Assembly: GCA_035353055.1 (NCBI GenBank)
Contig: DAOPYW010000019.1
Coordinates: forward strand, 1-22,262
Direction of reading: 5' to 3'
DNA: 22,262 nt
DNA from: JAAYDH01 sp035353055
GTDB lineage: Bacteria; Bacillota_I; Bacilli_A; RFN20; CAG-826
The translations under genes and the position numbers were made by a program. Position 1 is the first letter of the stretch. The number at the start of each line of letters is the position of its first letter. This document shows positions 21,993 to 22,262 of this stretch, piece by piece. The notes under the pieces are model-generated. The model was not told the origin of the DNA. It was given only the letters and a program-made list of their open reading frames with translations, and did not search any database.

Positions 21993-22262
21993 TGCAAAAG
22001 ATAATTTTAGACACCGACATTGCCGATGATATTGATGATGCTTTTGCCCTCAATTACATTCTCCAAAATCCCGACGCTTTTGATTTGCTCGGGGTAGTCA
22101 CCACTTTCAAAAATCCACTCGAAAGAGCTAGAATTGCGAAGAAAATACTCCGCTTATGCGGAAAAGAGAATGTTGGAGTTTACGTCGGAAGCAAGAACCC
22201 GCTCAACGCAACATTTCATCCATTTCATTACGAAAAGGTGGATGAAAAAGGCATCATTCATC
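21989..22262 (+). CDS. Nucleoside-hydrolase-family protein, N-terminal part (runs off window)
   Basis: The first ~91 residues begin MMQKIILDTDIADDIDDAFAL, the calcium-binding N-terminal signature of inosine-uridine nucleoside hydrolase-type enzymes, in the DTDI.DDIDDA variant common in Bacillota. LLGVVTTF and ERARIAKKIL follow as in the family. The start overlaps the binding-protein stop (ATGA at 21989-21992); a second ATG at 21992 is better spaced from GAGGAG. Being in a sugar-importer operon, it probably cleaves an N-glycosidic or related bond in the imported compound rather than serving only nucleotide salvage (inference). The gene continues past 22262. Confidence 0.8.
   Translation, partial: MMQKIILDTDIADDIDDAFALNYILQNPDAFDLLGVVTTFKNPLERARIAKKILRLCGKENVGVYVGSKNPLNATFHPFHYEKVDEKGIIH

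Noticed and set aside
1..22262. CRISPR arrays, tRNA or rRNA genes, insertion sequences, prophage genes
   Set aside because: No repeated spacer pattern, no tRNA-like fold and no transposase or phage structural gene was seen on either strand.

Overview
The window comes from a low-GC Bacillota genome. A Bacilli/Erysipelotrichia-like gut lineage is my inference from the AT-rich sequence, AGGAGG-type ribosome binding sites, standard code (TGG for Trp, TGA as stop), a SAM-I-type riboswitch and LplB-type sugar permeases. It is a draft scaffold, probably metagenomic: it has two runs of exactly 100 N (16450-16549 and 19245-19344). Both interrupt conserved genes and look like placeholder gaps. The first 10 kb is visibly more AT-rich than the sugar-related second half.

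Layout. 1-1127: promoter, SAM-I-type riboswitch with terminator/antiterminator, and a pentapeptide-repeat protein gene. 1149-3024 (minus): PP2C-type phosphatase and a membrane protein with a helical cytoplasmic part, as one operon. 3244-4085 (minus): MerR/GyrI-type regulator with a 19-bp-spacer promoter; decayed coding remnants lie on either side. 4345-5781: PH-like multi-span membrane protein. 5796-6275 (minus): GNAT acetyltransferase. 6455-8333: two overlapping genes for an AAA-type ATPase and a TOPRIM/RloB-like protein, which look like an AbiL/RloAB-style defence pair. 8334-8570 holds a remnant resembling the C-terminus of the channel encoded at 10624-12477. 8670-9599 (minus): flavin-reductase-like domain fused to what looks like a PCP_red domain. 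9847-10476 (minus): UDG/MUG-superfamily DNA glycosylase. 10624-12477 (minus): CASTOR/POLLUX-type ion channel.

12654-17325 is an amino-sugar/glycolipid initiation cluster: GNAT acetyltransferase, DegT-family aminotransferase, PglC-like phosphoglycosyl transferase and PglF/CapD-like nucleotide-sugar 4,6-dehydratase. Together they could make a UDP-4-amino-4,6-dideoxy (bacillosamine-type) sugar and load it on undecaprenyl phosphate. 17552-22262 is a sugar-uptake locus: AraC-type regulator, divergent from two CUT1 permeases (LplB type, then AraQ/YtcP type, split by an N gap), a lipoprotein solute-binding protein, and the start of a nucleoside-hydrolase-family gene. No ATPase gene is present in the window.

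No tRNA, rRNA, CRISPR array, insertion sequence or intact transposase was found. The most interesting items are the SAM riboswitch on a pentapeptide-repeat gene, the flavin-reductase/PCP_red fusion, the ATPase-TOPRIM pair beside a decayed channel fragment, and the GNAT-based amino-sugar cassette.
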